From positions 16,874,949-16,938,948 of the forward strand of contig NC_077244.1 in the NCBI RefSeq assembly GCF_947179165.1: a stretch of DNA of 64,000 nucleotides. Reading direction: 5' to 3'. The number at the start of each line of letters is the position of its first letter. The first letter of the stretch is position 1. A model generated the notes under the pieces. The model was not told the origin of the DNA and did no database searches. It saw nothing but the letters and a program-made list of their open reading frames with translations. This document shows, piece by piece, positions 47,212 through 60,282 of the stretch. Position numbers and translations under genes: made by a program. The stretch comes from Solanum dulcamara (Eukaryota; Streptophyta; Magnoliopsida; Solanales; Solanaceae).

Positions 47212-48060
47212 CAAACCCAGACAAAGGTTCACCAACATCAGCCTCTTAGTAGCAGAGGAGTTCAAGCTAGGCTAGGTTATCCCCTCTGTTTTTTGCTACA
47301 TGTAGTAGGATGAATTATTTGAGATGCATACAAGGTTCCACAAATTATTATTCTTGTGGATAGGAGGGGCATGTGTGGAGGAATTACCTGATCATAGGTC
47401 AAGGTGGTATGGGTCAGCCAACAGAATCAACAGTAGGTTCTTCCTCATTAGCACATTATCTATGGAGTAGACCCCAGACTTCATCAAGTAGAGGTAGAGA
47501 TAAAGGGGGAGAATCTACTTTTGGTAGTGGCCAAAATTGTACATATGCACTAGCTGACCGACATGACTCAGAGTTATCACAAAATGTTGTGACAGGTATA
47601 TAGGTTATTTTCTCCCATTGTGTTTGTGCCTTGATAGATCCCAGAACTACTCTATTCTATGTTACTCCATTTATAGTAAGGAAGTTGTGTATAGTATCAG
47701 AGTCATTCAATCGACCCTTTATTGTGTCTATACTAGTTGGTGAGTCTATTATTTCTTGGAGACTCTATCAGTTTTTGGACAGTAGAAATTATTGATCGTT
47801 AGACATCTGTAAACCTGGTAGATTTAGAGATGGTCAATATTAGTGTCATTATGGGTATAGGCAGGCTAAGGTCTTGTTGCGCTAATATTGAGTGCTGGAA
47901 AAAGATTTATAGATTGCATTTTCCAAGAGAGGAAGTTTGGGAATGGAATGGCAATACAACAACACTGAAAGGTAGGTTTATTTCCTATCTTAAGATAAGG
48001 AGGATAGTTACTAAGGGTTGTATTTATCATCTTGTTGGAGTTCAGGATATGGATGCAGAA
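47212..48060 (+). pseudogene. gag end and protease of element 3
   Basis: Resumes gag after the solo LTR. QGGMGQPTESTVGS and SSSRGRDKGGES form a gag tail. The protease region follows, with KGCIYHLVGVQDMDAEP at the end. The protease active site cannot be read because of frame breaks. Confidence 0.65.
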
Positions 48061-49440
48061 CCATAGATTCTCCAAAATATACCAGTGGTTAATGAATTTC
48101 CATATGTATTTCAAGATGAGTTTTCTGGTATCCCCTTAGAACAGGAAATGGATTTTTCTATCGATATGCTACTAGGTACACAACCCATATCAATCCCTTC
48201 TTATTGAATGATTTTGATGAGCTAAAGGCGTTGAATGACCAACTAAAAGATTTGCTGGATAAAGGCTTTATCAGGCATAGTTCTTCACCATAGGTGCACC
48301 TATGTTATTTGAGAGAAAAAAAGATGGCTCACTAAGAATGTGTATCAATTACCTATATCTGGACAAGGCGATATAAATAATAATTATCCACTTTAGAGGA
48401 AAAATGAACTTTTTGATCTTTTATAAGGTGCTAAGTACTTCTTGAATATTAATTTGAGATCAGGGTATCATTAGGTATGAGTTTGAGAGTATGGTATTTC
48501 AAAGATAAATTTTAGAACCAGATATGGCCACTTTGAGTTGTTGGTGATGTTTTTTGGGTTAACTAATTCCCTAGCTGTATTCATAGACCTAATGAATAGC
48601 ATATTTAAGTCATATCTGGACCTATTTATGATTGTATTTGTTGAAGATATTTGGGTATATTCACGTTGAAAAGCTGTGCTTGCAGATCATTTGCAAGCAA
48701 TCCTTCAGGTTCTTTGAGATCAAAAACTTTATGTAAAGTTCTCTAAGTGTGAGTTCAGGTTGAACTCTATGGATTTTTGAGGCCATATTATATCATATGC
48801 GCGCAATATGGTTGATACACCGAAGATCGAGGCTATAAATATTTGGCCTAGGACCATGACTCTAACAAAGGTTTGTGGTTTCTTAAGGTTATCTAGGTAT
48901 TATAAGATGTTTGTGGAAGGGTTTTCTTCACTTTCAGCACCGTTGACGAAGCTGACTCAAAAAGAAGCTATATTCTAGTGATTGAGGCTTGTGGACATAA
49001 TTTCCAAGAGCTGAAGGCTAGGAGGCTAGGTTGACATCAACACAAGTTCTACCCTTGCTAGAGGGTTCAAAGAGCTATGCAGTGTACTATGATACTTTTG
49101 GTATTAGATTGGTATGTGTTATGATTTAACATGATGAGATAATGCATATGCTTCATGATAGTTGAGGAAGGATGAAAAGAACTACCCGACCAATGATTTA
49201 GAGTTGATTGTAGTTGTGTATGCATTGAAGATCTAGAGACACTACTTGTGTGGCATTTATACTGACATCTTGATAGATCATAAGACCCTCTAATATATTT
49301 TTATACAGAAGGAGTTAAATTTATGACAACGTCGATAGGTTGAGTTATCGAAATACTATGTCATAGATGATTTATATTATTTACGAAAGGAAAATATGGT
49401 AGCCGATACCACCAGTCATAGATCTATGGGTTGTTCTATC
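48061..49440 (+). pseudogene. RT and RNase H of element 3
   Basis: [31 protein letters not shown] (one catalytic Asp is Glu) and FLRLSRYYKMFVEGFS are RT motifs. DHKTL near 49275 belongs to RNase H. More than ten stops or frame shifts. Confidence 0.75.
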
Positions 49441-49699
49441 CTATTTAGGAGTCCAAAGATATAAGTTAGCTCAAGAGCTTTATCAGTTAGCTTGCTTCAG
49501 AGTCAGATTATTAGCAGTAGGTGATATGGGGTCATAATTCAGGGCACAACCATATCATCTCTAGTTGTGTAGGTAAAGGAACGACAACATGATGATCCCA
49601 ACTTAGAGTAGATCAGAGGTAAATCTCAGGATCAAGAGTCTTTAGCCTTTGATATAGCAGGAGATGGAGTCCCCAGATTAGAGGTTGATTGTGTGTTTC

Positions 49700-50086
49700 A
49701 GATATTGTAGTGTTTTGACAATAGATTATGGCAAAGATACATCATTCTCATTGTTCTATTCACCTAGGTTTGACAAAGATGTACCATGATATTAAGGAGA
49801 TCTATTAGTGGCATGGGATGAATAAGGACATTGATAAGTTTGTGGCACATTGTCCTAATTGCCAATAGGCGAAGGTTGAGCATCATAAGACTGTAGGGAA
49901 AGTCCAGGAAATAGCCATTTGTTTAAAGGAAACGAGAAACAATTAATATGAATTTTATTGTAGCGTTACCCCGATCATAACTTAAGTTTGCCTATTGATA
50001 GGCTAACAAAATCAGGCCATTTCATACTAGTCAGGACTACTTTCACAACCAAAGATGATGTAGGGCTATATATTAGAGAGATTTTT
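49700..50086 (+). pseudogene. Integrase N-terminus of element 3
   Basis: MYHDIKEIY, WHGMNKDIDKFVAHCPNCQ and AKVEHHK form the zinc-binding part; PIDRLTKSGHFILVRTTF belongs to the core. Stops are present. It ends where LTR copy B3 begins (TGTTATACCCC) at 50087. Confidence 0.75.
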
Positions 50087-53000
50087 TGTTATACCCCATA
50101 TGTTAATACGTCAAATTATTTACATGCAAGTCAACTTAAATTAAAGGCATATTATATTTCGCATTTGTTTTCCGCATCGAACTATTCATGAGCTAATGGA
50201 CATAAATTGAAAGACTTTTAATTTTGAGTTTTAAATGGCTCGACTTAGTTGTAAATTTTAATTAGTGTGGAAATATTAATTGATATTAGAGGATTAATTA
50301 ACCATGGTTGGTTTATTACATGGGAATTTAAGATTTATTTAGATAAATTAAGCTAATAGTGGGATAAAAAGTGGTTTCCACTACCACATGGCCAATTCTG
50401 ATTGGCCTATGCTTAAGTAGGGGACAAATAAACATATTGGGAATCACATTTATTCCCTTTTTTGTTTGATTATTCTTCCAAAATAAAGTCACTCCAACTC
50501 TAGAAAGTTCTCCAAGAAGATAGACTCTCATCTTCATCAAATAGAGATAGAGAGAAGTAATGAGAAAGAGAGTGAGGGAGATATTAAGGGGTCAAGGGTG
50601 GTGATTATTCAAGGTTATGGCAGCACACTTGTCTACTTATTGACCCAAAATCTACAGCAAAAATTACTCCCAACTTCAGAAAATTCTTCAAGAAGAAAGG
50701 AGCTCTCATCTTCACCAAGAGAGGGGTAAAGTTCGGCCATGGCTAACCTTGGGAGGTCTCAAGTTTTGGTGATCAAAACAAGCAATATTACAAGGTAATT
50801 CAACCCTTTAGAAGGTCCTTAGCAATGTGACTTTGACCATTGGAGAAGCAAAAACACTTACCATTTCAGTCCTCAAATTTCAGCAAACTAAGGAGCTAAG
50901 TTATCAAGATAAGATTCAATCTTTCTACACATTTTGGAGGTAATCTGAACTTGTGTAAGTTGGTAAATGTGTGATGAATGTATGAAATTATGGGTGTTGA
51001 TATTGAAATATAGTGGAGGACGTTAGGGAGCTATTTTGGGGTCAAAAATGATGAAATTAATTTTGCTTAGTATTTTGATTGTTATTGTTATGGATTTTAT
51101 GATGAGAATGAAGGTATTTAGTAAGTAAAGTTGAAGCTAAACTTGTTGTGGGATGTTGTAAGGATTTTAATGATAATAATGTAGTTTTCTTGCATATGAA
51201 TAAAGTGATATAATGGTCTTGTGGCTGCTGCTATATCTCACAAAAATTGGATGAAAAGATAGTATGAAATAAGGTATAAAAATTGTATGTGGGTTCCTTG
51301 GTGTGTCCACAAGTATTCACAAGGTTTCGAGCATCCTTATGTTGTTAATTAGGGGCTGTTTTGATATGTTGTTGTTTTTCTTGGAAGATTAATGATATTT
51401 AAGATTATATGTTATGTTGTATATTGGTTGGGTTGTCGTAGGAATGTTCTGATGAAAATGTTAAGAATATGGATCATTAAAGATAACTTGAAGATGTAGT
51501 AGTAGTATGTGGATTTGGATTATTGTTGGATATTATGAATATGGGCTGTCTTAATCTAGAAATAATGTTATAATGAAGAGATTAACTTGTATTAAATGGA
51601 ATTGGAAATAAGAAAACTCCATGATTAGTGTTGACATTGAAATGGATAGAATTGGAGTTGCTTGAATTAAATTGGGTTGATTGTCGTGGTTGCTATTATT
51701 TTTATAGATTATGAGTTAAAAGTGAAGGGATTTTATATACTAATTTTAAATCTCCATTTGAGCCGTGTTGGGGCTGTTCTAAGCTAAAAATAGTGGATTA
51801 ATTTCGATTAATGTTGTAGTTATTATTGTGGCTGATTATATTATGAAAATGAAAGAATTCGATATGTCAAGTTGGAGTTGTAATTGATTTAAGGGTTGGT
51901 TGTAACGTGTGGCTGCTTATGTTAAATTGAAGGATTAAGTATAGTTATGAGTATGCATTGTATGGTTAATTGTTGGGCTGTTATAAATCATTTCGATAAT
52001 GTGTAATGACTGCAACCTATTAAGAGTAATTCAATAGCACCGTTATCGTCATGTAGTTAATTAACAAAAGTCAAATGTTATGTGGGTTACTTGGGGTATT
52101 TTTGAATATCATCTTGGTTAATCTTGACATCCCATTTGAATGTGTGATTGTTGATGTTTCTTGGTGATTGTATGGCAGGTTTGGAAGTGGAGAAAGTAAG
52201 TGGTATAGGGGAGGTGCTGTCTAATTTTTCTAGAAATAACCTACTAATGATGAAGTACGTTTTATGCCTCTCTGTAGCCTAATCATAGTGCTTAACTTAT
52301 TAATATAGGTTAAGACCGTATGGGGCAGCATATATATGTTGTGTGCGGATAAACGCTAAAGGTATGTAAAGCCTATCCCTTCTTTCTTTTGGGCATGTCT
52401 TAGATATAAGTGACGAATGATATGTGTATGAAATTTGGGGTAATTCCATTCATAAGCTTTGAGTGTGCTTCATAATTCTTATTCACTTCTTGATATTACA
52501 ATTCTCAAGTGATTTAGCCTCCCCCTCTAGTTTTCTGTACGTTGGGTAATAGTCGATATATATCCATTTTTATTCTTAGGGACTCTACGATAACTAATGT
52601 TCGGACTTGTATAAGATGTTTTATACTATAGTGACATATGACTATGATTCTTAAGGCTCTTTGACATACTTTATGATGATATTCGAGGGATGCCTGATAT
52701 GTTTTCGAGTTTACATGCACGTACATGTATTATATTATATATGGATCGGGCTGTATGTTCCTCGACACTATTATATTATATATCGATCGGGACGTATGTT
52801 CCTCTGCACTAACATATTATATTATATATGAATCGGGCCGTACATTCCTCGGCACTATTATATTATATATGAATCGGGCCGTACATTCCTCGGCACTAAT
52901 ATGTTATATTTATGGATCGGGCCGGACATTCCTCGGTACTATTATATTATGTATGGATCGGGCTGTATGTTCTGCAGCACTAACAGTTATACTATAATCT

Positions 53001-53540
53001 ATGCCTGCCATACACCGTAAAGTCAAATTTAGTTATATAGAGTCATGTAGCTATTATCACATGTTGGCCACAAATGCATTTAATTATTGAGACTGTTTTC
53101 ATGATTCATCTAGACTTAATATTCTTACATTTTATATACCCAATACATATTTCATACTGACCCCTTTCTTTGGGGGGCTGCATTTCATGCCCGCAGGTAC
53201 ATATATTCATTTCGGAGATCCTCCAGCTTAGGATTTCCACTCAGCTATTTTGGAAATGCTCTATTATCCCGGAGCCTAGACTTTTGGTATAGATATTTTG
53301 ATGTATATATTTATTTATCTAGGGGTACGGTAGGGCCCTGTCCCGCCATATAATACTGTTGATATTCTTAGAAGTTTGTAGACATATATGTGAGTTGTAT
53401 ATAGACGTTGTCCAGCTATGTTAACGATTTATATGTTTGGGGACATTCTCTTTTGTAGTGGTAGCTTTGTCGACTTGTATGTATGTACATTTTGGAACGT
53501 GGTATGTAGAGGAAGCCTTGTCGGCTTGCGTATGTGTAGA
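50087..53540 (+). repeat. LTR copy B3, 3' end missing
   Basis: Starts TGTTATACCCC inside integrase of element 3 and follows solo LTR B2 in inverse orientation. The last roughly 250 bases of B2 have no counterpart. It is joined directly to RT of element 4 near 53540. It contains a minisatellite (52730-52990). Confidence 0.7.
52730..52990. repeat. Minisatellite in LTR B3, period about 45 bp
   Basis: About six copies built on TATTATATTATATATGGATCGGG and GTATGTTCCTCGGCACTA. The 90-residue open frame over it (52725-52997) is a repeat product. Confidence 0.85.
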
Positions 53541-54178
53541 GTATCAACTCGAATTCCATCACCAGATATAATATGTCCTAGGAACGCTACAGACAAAAGA
53601 CAAAACTCACACTTCGAAAAATTAGCATACAACTCCTTCTCCTTAAGAGTTTGAAGGAGAATCCTAAGGTGGTTAACATGCTTACTCTTACTTCTAGAGT
53701 AGACCAAAATATCATCGATGAAGACAATCACAAACGTATCCAATTATGGATTGAATACCCGGTTCATGTGGTCCATAAAAGCTGCAAGAGCATTTGTCAA
53801 TCCAAAGGACATAATAAAAAACTCAAAATGACCATAGAGGGTTCGGGAAGCCATCTTCGGGATGTCACATTCTCTCATTTTCAACTGATGATAGCCTGAT
53901 CTGAGGTCTATCTTAGAGAAGCATGTGGCACCTTGAAGTTGGTCAAATAAATCATCTATCCTGGGGAGAGGATACTTGTTCTTTATGTTGACCTTGTTCA
54001 GTTGCCGGTAATCAATGCACATTCTAAGGGATCCATCTTTCTTTCGCACGAATAGGATAAAAGCGCCCCAAGGTGAGACACTTGGCCTAATAAACCCCTT
54101 ATCTAGGAGGTCTTTCAGCTGTTCTTTTAACTCTTTCAACTCGGCAGGAGCCATCCTATAAGGAGGAATAGAGATAGG
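53540..54178 (-). pseudogene. Reverse transcriptase of element 4, 3'-truncated
   Basis: [38 protein letters not shown] and [13 protein letters not shown], then the intact catalytic box [12 protein letters not shown]. Only two nonsense codons are seen (TAA near 54179 and TAA at the 53743/53744 boundary), with no frameshift. It breaks off after [15 protein letters not shown]. Confidence 0.9.
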
Positions 54179-54760
54179 TTATGTATTAGGAAGGACATCA
54201 ATACCAAATTCTATCTCTCTATTAGGAGGGACTCCGGGTAGATCCTCAGGAAAGACTTTAGGAAATTTACTCACAATGGGAACTGACTCAAGGGATGGAG
54301 CCTGATCATTAATATTTTTGACTGGGACTATGTGATATATGCATTCCTTAGAGATTAACTTTCTGGCCTTAAGGTAGGAAATAAATTTATCCCTAGGCAC
54401 TATAGAACTCCCCTTCCACTCTAAGGTAAGCTCATTTGGAAATTGAAACTTGACAATTTGGGTCCTACAATCAACTGAGGAATAACAAGCATAAAGCCAG
54501 TCCATGCCAAAAATCACATCAAAATCAACTGTGTCCAACTTAACTAAGTCAACCATGGTATCCCTGTGATAGATTGACACAGTACAATCTCTATAGACCC
54601 TCTCAACTAAGATAGACTCACCAATATGAGTAGAAACACTAAAAGGCTCAAGAAGACACTTAGGAAGGATTTCAAATTTACTAGCCAAGTAAGGAGTCAC
54701 AAAAGATAATGTAGCACCCAAATCAAGTAATGCATACACATCAAAATAAAGGACTCAGAG
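54179..54760 (-). pseudogene. Protease of element 4
   Basis: YALLDLGATLSFVTPYLAS retains the catalytic Asp in DLGA (usually DPGA). VKLDTVDFDVIFGMDWLYA and the linker VPIVSKFPKVFPEDLPG follow. It is open from 54739 to 54179. Confidence 0.88.
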
Positions 54761-55286
54761 CATACTAGTAACAATATCGGGTGCATTCTCTTTGTCTTGA
54801 CGACTACCCATAGCATACAGAAGGTTTGTTCCCCCTCATGCCCTTGAAGCTGCACCTCTCTAATTGCTCCGCAGAAGAAAACTAAGCTCTACTACTTCCA
54901 TCTCCCTATCTCTTTGAAGGACACTCATTTTGGAAGTGACCTATCTTTCCACATCCATAGCAAGCATTGGTGCCCACATGACACTCTTCATAATAGATCT
55001 TTCTACATCTAGCACACTATGGCTTTTATCTAGAACCTTAAGCCACATATAATTGGGATTGAGAACCCTGAGATCAGAAGTTCTGGTGACTCAGCAACCT
55101 CTGATTAGGTGTAAAATCACTTGTTGAAGAAGGTACATAATTAGAAGACCTCTTCTGAAAGAAGGACTTGTTACCCTTTTCTTGCTTCTACTCATTCTCA
55201 TGCCCAGCAGACTTAGCCTTCTTGCTTAAGTGTTCCTCTCAGTCCTTTTTCTTATCATCCTCAATCATTAGCATTGCCTTACATTC
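54761..55286 (-). pseudogene. gag C-terminal part and zinc knuckle, element 4
   Basis: Minus-strand reading gives CYGCGKIGHFQNECPSK-like cysteines near 54910-54970, followed by a serine-rich tail, with a few stops. It is separated from the N-terminal half of gag by the solo LTR at 55287-57258. Confidence 0.65.
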
Positions 55287-57258
55287 TGTAACATCCCTAA
55301 AAAATAATTACGAGTACCTTAAGAATGCCTTGGAAATAAGCCACTCATGTAATGAATTATCCTTATTCATTTTGGGATATTCGAGTTTGGAATATCGATC
55401 AGGGGGTCAAAACCTGTGGGAAAATAGTCTCGATAGATTTTTGGGACCCGTATATCAAAAGATAGATTTTTGAAGAAATTCACGAAATAGTAGGGTTCGC
55501 GACAGGTTTGCGTCGCAAACCTGGGAGAGTTTTCTGACCGAGTTGAGTTTTTTTAAGGGTGTTTTAGACCTTTCCCAAATTATTAGTCAATGAACCTACA
55601 CATTCTTAGGGCCTAATCCGATTTTATAAATTCACCTAAACCCCTAATTCTATTCATTCTTCTACAATTCATCTATCAAATATTTCTCTCTCTACAAAAA
55701 GGCTCCCTAGGGTTTCTATTGAAGAATTCAAGTAATCTACTCAATTTCTCCATCAAACTCTCAAGTTCTTCCAAATTAATTGGTGTTGTCACTTAAGGTA
55801 TGTGGGTATTGATTCATGAATTCTTTCATCCATGAAGTCCAATCAATTTCTCAAGATTTTCTATCAAATTAAAGTATGGTATTTTATGGGTTTTATGATC
55901 TCTATTCTTATTGTATGAATTATGATTCAAAATATGACCATGAGTCTATTTTGATATAAATTGATGGTTATTGCATTGAATTGAAGAGTTTTCCCATGAA
56001 TTCTCCTATTTTGATCTCTAGGGTTCATGATGTAAATTATGAGTATTTTGAATTATACTTCCAAAGGATATTATCTATATGAATTATGTATGGGATGATA
56101 TAAAATTTATGATCATGCATATTTTTAAGTGAATTACATAATTTTCAAAGTCAATTGATTATGCAATTGAGTTTTACTCTAAGTTGAAGGTATGAATTTC
56201 ATGCAAGTTATGAAGTAAGTGACTTAGGGCCCTATGTGGTGACCTAAGGCCTAACGATATGAAGTATGCAAATATAATTATAATGATGAAAGGACAATTC
56301 TCACATTAAAAGTATGTTAAGAAAATGAGCTACTCTATGATTTCAAACCTATGATCATAACTATGATTTATGAAAATATGATCTTATGTTATGTATGTAT
56401 ACCGTGGAATTTTACTTAGCACCGAGTGGACTTGAGGTGGGGGCCCTACCAAAAGACTTAGTAGCAACCTCATGTCCCATAAACTACGTGCCACCATAGG
56501 TTACCGTTATGGCCTAGCTAGTGGATCCACAAATAGCACATGTTCATGATCAGGAATCTACCTTGGCAAAGTAGCCTCCTCCTTTTCGATGTGGGTATCA
56601 TCGGATTCTATGTTATAGCTCGCAGGACTTATTGTCGGCTATGGTTCCTATCCCACGTATGTATGATCTCTTAAGTATGTTATGATTTTGAATTTATACT
56701 TTTAAATGCTTTGGTCAATATTATTTTCTCATGATTTTACTTATTCCATCTTATCATGTGTTTTACTTGACCTTTGCATTCCATGATTTACGTTGCATGT
56801 CATGCCCTCATACTTAGTACATTCCAAAGTACTAATACATACTTTTTGCCCATATTGTCTCATAATGTAGGGGTTGAGGTTGAATATCCTAATCTTCTAC
56901 GTAACTAGTACGCATTCTCTATCCGACTGTGTTGTGGTGAGTCCTTATTGATCGGGGAGTAGTTTTCAAGTTGGTTACTATTTTCTTTTCAAAAGACTTT
57001 TTTTTACGTTGTATATTGAGGGTGAGCTAGGGAAATGTCCCCATAATCATGTTTAGAGGTATCTAGTTGGACATATGTTTGAGTCTATATTATCATAAGA
57101 CATTTTAAGATTTCTATTCCTGTTTTAGACTCTTTTATGATGTTTCTGCTTTTATATTTGACCTTATGTATGCTTATGATATGTATAAGAGGCTTGGTTG
57201 GAGCCCTTAGGGGTTTTCATCATCGTATTATGACTAGGCCCTAGGTCGGGTCGTGACA
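55287..57258 (+). mobile_element. Solo LTR C1 (1972 bp) with perfect 5-bp duplication
   Basis: TGTAACATCCC to GTCGTGACA, flanked by cattc at 55282-55286 and 57259-57263. The same family as the LTRs of elements 1 and 2. No internal region. The open frame 55168-55473 crosses its start and is a chance frame. Confidence 0.92.
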
Positions 57259-57973
57259 CATTCTCTCTTTACATGCTTGCCTAGGCCAGAGACAAACTTT
57301 CTCATTTTGGACCTCATATGAGGAGTTAATTTTTGGGCATATTTGGACAACTGAATAAACTTCAAACTATACTCTCTTACAGTCATGCTCTCCTGCTTGA
57401 GGTTCACAAACTCCTCAACTTTTGCTTCCCGTATATCTTGGGGAAAAAATGGTCAAGGAAAGCAGTTTCAAACTCATCCCAAACTGCAGGTCCAATATCC
57501 TCTTCGTGACTCTACTCCCACTGGTCATACCAAACATTCACCACATCCTTGAGCTGGTAAGAAACCAACTCAACACCCTCAACCTTGGTAGTATGCATTG
57601 CTTTCAAGATCTTCTACATCTCATCAATGAAATTTTGAGGATCGTCCTTAACCTTAGACGCTGTGAAGACTGGCGGGTTCATCTTCAGAAAATCTCTAAT
57701 CCTTGTGGTGGAACATGACTCTTGAGAGCTAGATCTAGGAGTTGGTGAACTATGGTTATCCATCTGGGCAGCTACCAGTTGAGTGAGCATGATAATAGCT
57801 CCTCTGAATTCTACTTCCAAAGTAGGAGTGGTATAAACAGTAGGTATTTGGGATACCTCAGTAGACTTTGCAGGTCGGCCCTTAGTTCTCGGTAGAGGAA
57901 TCTCTGGCCATAGAACCTCAGTGGTGGCAGCGTTCCTCTGACTGGATGCACATTTAAGAGGCATGGTCTGCAA
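57259..57973 (-). pseudogene. gag N-terminal half of element 4
   Basis: Start MPLKCASSQRNAATTE at 57964; TRIRDFLKMNPPVFTASK; PQNFIDEM; then a stop near 57614. It continues through a capsid region (HDQWE, LASCFPRKIREAK-like) until the solo LTR. Confidence 0.8.
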
Positions 57974-58164
57974 TGTTTAAACGCACGAATTAGAAAGAAA
58001 GTTATAAAGAATCAAACTCTATCGTACGAACTCAGATTATGAAATAAGTAAAACAATTCCTAATATCCTATAACCTACTGATTATAAGTGTGGTGCATGA
58101 TACCCATAAGAAAGACTCTACTAGACACATCTTCATAGACAACCTAGGACTCTTGAACTCCATA

Positions 58165-58175
58165 CTCTGATACCA
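58165..58175 (-). other. Primer-binding site of element 4
   Basis: The minus strand reads TGGTATCAGAG, the initiator-Met type, four bases from the LTR end. Confidence 0.8.
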
Positions 58176-58179
58176 AGTT

Positions 58180-59786
58180 TGTCACACCCCGAGAGGGTAC
58201 ACTAGGCGTGGCTGGCACTCAAAAACCATTTCTGGCCTCTGAGAGAACCTTTTGGTCTCATCACTCATTCGTTCATCAACAAAAGACTTAAGTGAAAATA
58301 AAAATACTTATGTGGGCTAGCCATTATCAATATCAAATGAAAGAAATAATTCTTAGAAGAAGTAGTTTCAAAGGAGAACTACTCCAATTACATCCAACGC
58401 TGGCTACATAATTTTGGGGTTTGAGTCAATTAAACTCTTACCCAACTCAGTGCTCAATACTACTCCCAAAATATGTGCTCATATTAATATCATCATCTTG
58501 TGTTATCGGAAAAACATCAAACTCATCTTATTACCTCTTCATCAACCATTACACTTCTAAACATTATTTACATCTCATCAAAACATCTTGCTCAAAACAT
58601 CATTTACTCAAATTCATTTAAACTAAATTCTTTTGCTCTTTCAAAACTCAATAAAATACATATATATATTAATTCAAATCACTCTTTTTGTCAATAAATA
58701 TTAAAAGTCAACATCTTTACTCAAAACACGTGTAAAAATATTCATGAACATCAAATCAATTAGGGTTCATGGGAAATTAGCCACAAACAATAATTCCAAT
58801 AATATGAGAGATAAAATAATAATAATCTCAATGCATAAATATATCTAACTCAATAGAAGAAGAATAGGTCATTTAGAATTCAAGAATTAGGATAAAACTC
58901 AACTATAACTTAATTATGATGAATTTAATTATTGGACGTATGGATGAACTCAATCCAATGCTATGAATAGCCATACATACCTAAAATTCAAAACTTTACT
59001 CCAAACTGAAGAACTCAATGATCACTCTTGAACTCCTAGCCTTTTCTTCCCACCGGAGTATTTTGTATCTACCTGGAGTATAAGAATCACCGGAATAGTA
59101 TTTCTACACTACTAAAAACTAAAACTATATTTAAGAATGAGTAAAGAAGTGTATAAAGTGAAGAGTTTCTTGAGAAAGCTTGATGAATAAAATGAGGAAA
59201 TAAGATGGGTATTTATAGGTGTGTAGGAGGGACCTAACAATAAATAAAAATAATTACAAAGGCTGATCTTAAAAATTCAATGGAGAATTGTGATTTCATG
59301 GATGATATCAAATGAAGGATTATTGATGTCATGGGTAATATCAAATGTATATAGATCTTTCCATGGTTGGTGAGGTGAACCTTCTTTTAATAGAATACCC
59401 TTTTTTGGAGCTGCGTTTGAATAAGATAACTTCCTAATTAGGATTTGGTGTCTGCATATGAATTGTAGATCTAGAAGTATAATTTGATGTCGTTCAAGAA
59501 TCAATCGATTTGGAGTATCCTACCATGAGATATGATTTTTGTTCTACAGATACTCTATTTCATCACATTACCGTGTCTTGCAAAAATTAATTTATTTGAC
59601 CTACATATCCTCTGAAACCTAAGATATGGTCTTTATAAAAGTTTTAGGTAATGCCATTGGGGTTATTCAAAAATTTAAATCACCTAATTTGGACTATTGG
59701 ATGAAAAGTTATGCCCAAAATATATAAGTAATATCATTTTCATCGAGAATTGAAACACCACATACAATATTTTAGGGGGTGTTACA
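58180..59786 (-). repeat. 5' LTR of element 4
   Basis: Plus-strand view TGTCACACCCC to AGGGGGTGTTACA, 1607 bp, next to the PBS. Distantly similar to LTR family D (62347-64000). The open frames 58421-58697 and 59277-59504 are not genes. Confidence 0.75.
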
Positions 59787-60282
59787 CTATATATGAGATT
59801 ATATGAAATAATCCCTCATGACGTAACCTTCAACTTGTACTATTGTTCCAAGCTTTCCTTGGTTCTCTAACTTGGTATATCACTTATTGTGAAATACTAT
59901 AAGTAATACTCAGTATGATCACCCATTTAAAATCATATTAATTCTCTCGACAACTCGCCAACAGACTACGTAAGGCAAAAATATAAGTTTTTTATGCATA
60001 CGTCTTTAAATTAGTGAGTTAGTTGCCTTAAAATATATGGGGTGTTACACTTGTATTCTTGTGTGTTGATTTTTATATCTTCTTGTTGTAGTATCAAAGG
60101 GGTTTTTGGAAGAATTCAATTCACTCCTTGAAATTTTTGAAAAAGGTATGTTAAGACTATTCCCTTCTTTCGACACGTTTCTATAAAGTTTAGGAGCAGT
60201 ACACTAGGTTTGTTATTGTTGATGTACTCATAGACATAATTATTGGTGATTGGCTGCTCGTGTGGTTATATTCCTTCGTTGT
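59787..60282. other. Unassigned stretch with a second LTR-like end
   Basis: A second LTR-like terminus ATATGGGGTGTTACA ends at 60048, close in sequence to the terminus at 59786, so part of another related LTR may lie here. Otherwise nothing is recognised. Confidence 0.35.

Larger units (their letters stand above)
42929..50086 (+). mobile_element. Decayed Ty3/gypsy element 3, interrupted by solo LTR B2
   Basis: Collinear gag, protease, RT, RNase H and integrase fragments in plus orientation, with stops throughout, split at 43735/47212 by a 3.5-kb solo LTR and cut in integrase at 50086 by LTR copy B3. Neither of its own LTRs can be identified. Confidence 0.8.
53540..59786 (-). mobile_element. 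Ty3/gypsy element 4, 5' half only, interrupted by solo LTR C1
   Basis: Minus orientation: 5' LTR 59786-58180, PBS 58175-58165, gag, protease, and RT up to [10 protein letters not shown] at about 53540. The rest of pol and the 3' LTR are missing at a junction with LTR B3. The best-preserved element in the window. Confidence 0.85.

Noticed and set aside
52725..52997. 90-residue repeat-containing frame
   Set aside because: Produced by a 45-bp minisatellite whose period is divisible by three; no start context or homology.
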